Shown one piece after another: positions 61,701 to 64,000 of a stretch of DNA of 64,000 nucleotides. The translations under genes and the position numbers were made by a program. Source of the stretch: Numida meleagris (Eukaryota; Chordata; Aves; Galliformes; Numididae). The notes below the pieces were generated by a model. The model was not told where the DNA came from, made no database searches, and was given only the letters and a program-made list of their open reading frames with translations. The DNA lies in NCBI RefSeq assembly GCF_002078875.1, contig NC_034411.1, positions 51,847,695-51,911,694 of the forward strand, written 5' to 3'. Each line of letters opens with the position of its first letter. Within the stretch, counting starts at the first letter, position 1.

Positions 61701-64000
61701 CTCATGTTCTGCTACCCTCTACAACTTTCCCTTCCAACTAAAGCACAGATCATTTTTAATTTCTCCTTGGTGCTTGTCCAGCTCCTGACAGCTTGGCTTT
61801 ATCCACAGCCTTCAAGTCATCCATATTATTGTTCACTCACACAGCCTCTTTCATGTCTCACCATCAGACCTTACATGTTTCTTCCACATTCTGTGTGTCA
61901 AAAGTGGCAATACACGAGCAAGAAACAACAATAGCATTTTCTTCTCAAGTAACCAAATCTGGTGTTCTCTTAGAAGACTGGATCAGCCCTCCAAAACTTT
62001 TCACTTTGAGTATTTAAGCACTACTTCACAATTAGTGAAGTTGCCTTAAATCACGTGGATTTTTAACACTAATTATTAATACTAACATTTTCATTCTTTT
62101 TATGAAACACTTGACAAATTAATCAGAAGAGGAGAACCGTGCATGATCGTACAACACACAAGACAACAAAACCACTACTCCCTTCTTTGTATCAACATAA
62201 AAGAGGCCAGATCAGCAGTGTACTGGAACACTACTTCACATTTTCAGAACAAGAATATTCTTAGCATCTGTGCCAAAACCAACACTTCCTTCCACTCAGA
62301 AAGGCAATAAATCTACCAAACTGAAAGAAACAAACCAGTAATCTTCAGACACATTGAATGCATTTACAGGACAGGAAACACACAGCCAGTTTTGAGTTAT
62401 TACCAATGAAATAAATTATAACACATTATGTATGTATAATTTAAACATGCCCCAATTTCTTGGCAATAAACTGTTTGGTGATTTTTTTCCTCATAAAGAC
62501 AGCCAGTATCTAAAAATTGTTTCCCACCAGCTTATAATGACTTTAAGTGAACACGCGAGTGTAACTACTTGACTGTATCTCACTGAATCAATGTGTTTCA
62601 TAAACACACAATGAAAGCGTCATTTCTTTGTTGACTCATCCAAGATTTAAGGAGTTAAAAAAAAAAAAGCCCACAGGAGATTAGCTTTCAGCCTTGATGA
62701 CTTCATACTGCTTGTTACAACAGGTAAGCTTCAGGTAAGTTGATCTCTGGGGGCTATAAGCAAGGAAAGCAACTAGGATGAAAGTAACAAAGCTGACGGT
62801 CCCTCCCTATTCACAGCCACATAGTGTTTTCATCTCAGGATGCTACTGTATTGCTTAATGTCACTTGTTTGTTGCCCGAACATTAGAAACCTCCGTGAAT
62901 CCATTAAGGAGCAGAGGCTGGTGACCTACAAGCCACACTGAGTTTTACCACAGTTTCATGGGTCAATAAGCGTTGGTTAGGAATAAGTATCACAGGCTTC
63001 TTACTCCCTATAGTACCTGCAAAAACTGACCAGGGGCACATTATGGAGTAACTAGGGCTTGCAGCATCATGACTCTTCCTTGAACTGCTATGCCTTTTGG
63101 CAACTGTGCAACAACACACACTGACTTATATTAGTGTCTGAGATGCATCAATGGAGGCTGCAGCTTGTTGAGGACAAAGATATGACATTGCCACACAGAA
63201 CAGGCTTCCCAGACTCAATTTCACTCATAGTGAAGGATATTTTTCTTAGATCAGGTGGCTACCAAACAGAAGCTTGGATCCAAATTGCTTTCTGTTGCCT
63301 ATCCTTGCTCTGCAGTCAGAGGCAGGGGGCAAGGAGAAGAGGTCAGCAGAAAAGATCCAGTGAAATGACAACAATTTTATAACCCCTCAATAACAGTCTG
63401 GGTAGGAAATCCCACAAACTGTACCAATGTGACAGATCCAATAGATCCCCAGTCGAGAGTTAATTTTCTGAGCTGAAGCCTCAAGCATTAAAGAAAAATT
63501 CTTAAGCCAGAAGAAGTCCCTCTATGCTGGGAGGTCTTGTAACGGCTGAAGTTTAAAATGTAAGTAATATGGTCACAGTTCAAGCTTCATGGTCTATCAC
63601 AGTCATTCCAGTTGAGCAAAATATCTATTTAGCTTAAATCAATAAATACTGGAGATTGCCCGTATTTGTAAGAAATTATTTTCAAACTCTAAACAACGTG
63701 ATTTATTTGTAAAAAGCTTGAAAGTTCTACCAACACATAAGGTTTCTGCAGCATTCTTGGACTTCCACTGGACAATGCATTAAAACATCCAGAAAGCATA
63801 AGAATGATTAACACTGAAACAGGGATAGTCTGTTTGCACGACCACCATTCACCGATGGTTTGGGTGGCTGGTCAGAGTGAAGACATGTTGCAATACTAAT
63901 GAAAGACCATTTTCTCGGGGGTCAGGGATGCAGGTTGAGCTTTGGGACCAGAACTGGCTTTCCTGACAGTTTCAAATGCTAGGATATCTGTATCAGGATA

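Larger units (their letters stand above)
44276..64000 (-). other. PHACTR2: Presumed 3' part of PHACTR2 intron 1
   Basis: At least 19.7 kb upstream of exon 2 with no exon that I could recognise and no clear CpG island. Contents seen are a (TA)n run (44690-44705), an old CR1-like stretch (46370-46560), (TAGC)3 near 49742-49755, a GC-richer block at 54470-55300, and a 51.1-51.6 kb block open in three frames. Human PHACTR2 also has a short first coding exon and a long first intron, so this is intron by inference. An unseen alternative first exon or a non-coding gene cannot be excluded. Confidence 0.7.

Noticed and set aside
61509..61934. 141-residue plus-strand open frame
   Set aside because: Pyrimidine-rich strand keeps a frame open. 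The composition (Ser/Phe/Leu/Pro/His) is typical of non-coding sequence.
1..64000. CRISPR arrays, bacterial operons, tRNA or rRNA genes, defence or mobile gene cassettes
   Set aside because: Nothing of the kind was seen. Gene structure and repeats are those of a vertebrate chromosome.

Overview
The window looks like bird DNA, probably galliform. It is AT-rich, intron-dominated vertebrate sequence with no bacterial-style gene packing, and its interspersed repeats are mostly CR1 LINE fragments with the typical avian 3' end. One protein-coding gene can be supported: PHACTR2 (phosphatase and actin regulator 2), on the minus strand. Twelve coding exons can be placed to the base because splice sites, reading phase and remembered human PHACTR2 protein sequence agree throughout. 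In transcript order they are 44275-44108, 36066-35986, 33268-33110, 23326-23090, 19782-19239, 17807-17605, 16345-16189, 14068-14013, 8766-8705, 7640-7503, 4080-4004 and 1088-1073 (stop TAG at 1075-1073). They sum to 1,898 nt and encode about 632 residues.

The first coding exon was not found. The first exon seen begins in phase 1, so one base of its first codon and the initiator ATG lie upstream, probably beyond position 64000. Positions 44276-64000 would then be the 3' part of a large first intron. The 3' UTR starts at 1072 and appears to run off the window at position 1, since no poly(A) signal was seen.

Domain order is as follows. A basic N-terminal segment (44 kb) is followed by an N-terminal RPEL actin-binding motif (36 kb). 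Then comes a long, poorly conserved Pro/Ser/Lys/Glu-rich middle (33-17 kb) with a 15-proline run and a 10-aspartate run. Three closely spaced RPEL motifs follow (16.3-7.6 kb), and the C-terminal PP1-binding segment ends in RFHRP (7.6-1.07 kb). The family binds G-actin through RPEL motifs and the catalytic subunit of protein phosphatase 1 through its C-terminus.

Points for a second look are a GC-AG intron after exon 11, a 16-nt terminal coding segment, four consecutive frame-neutral 5' exons, the proline and aspartate repeat tracts, and an 18-19 bp minisatellite apparently grown inside a CR1 remnant. Oppositely oriented CR1 copies of the same 3' type also flank three exons. I found no evidence for a previously undescribed multi-gene system. 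This is an ordinary vertebrate gene with some structural curiosities.
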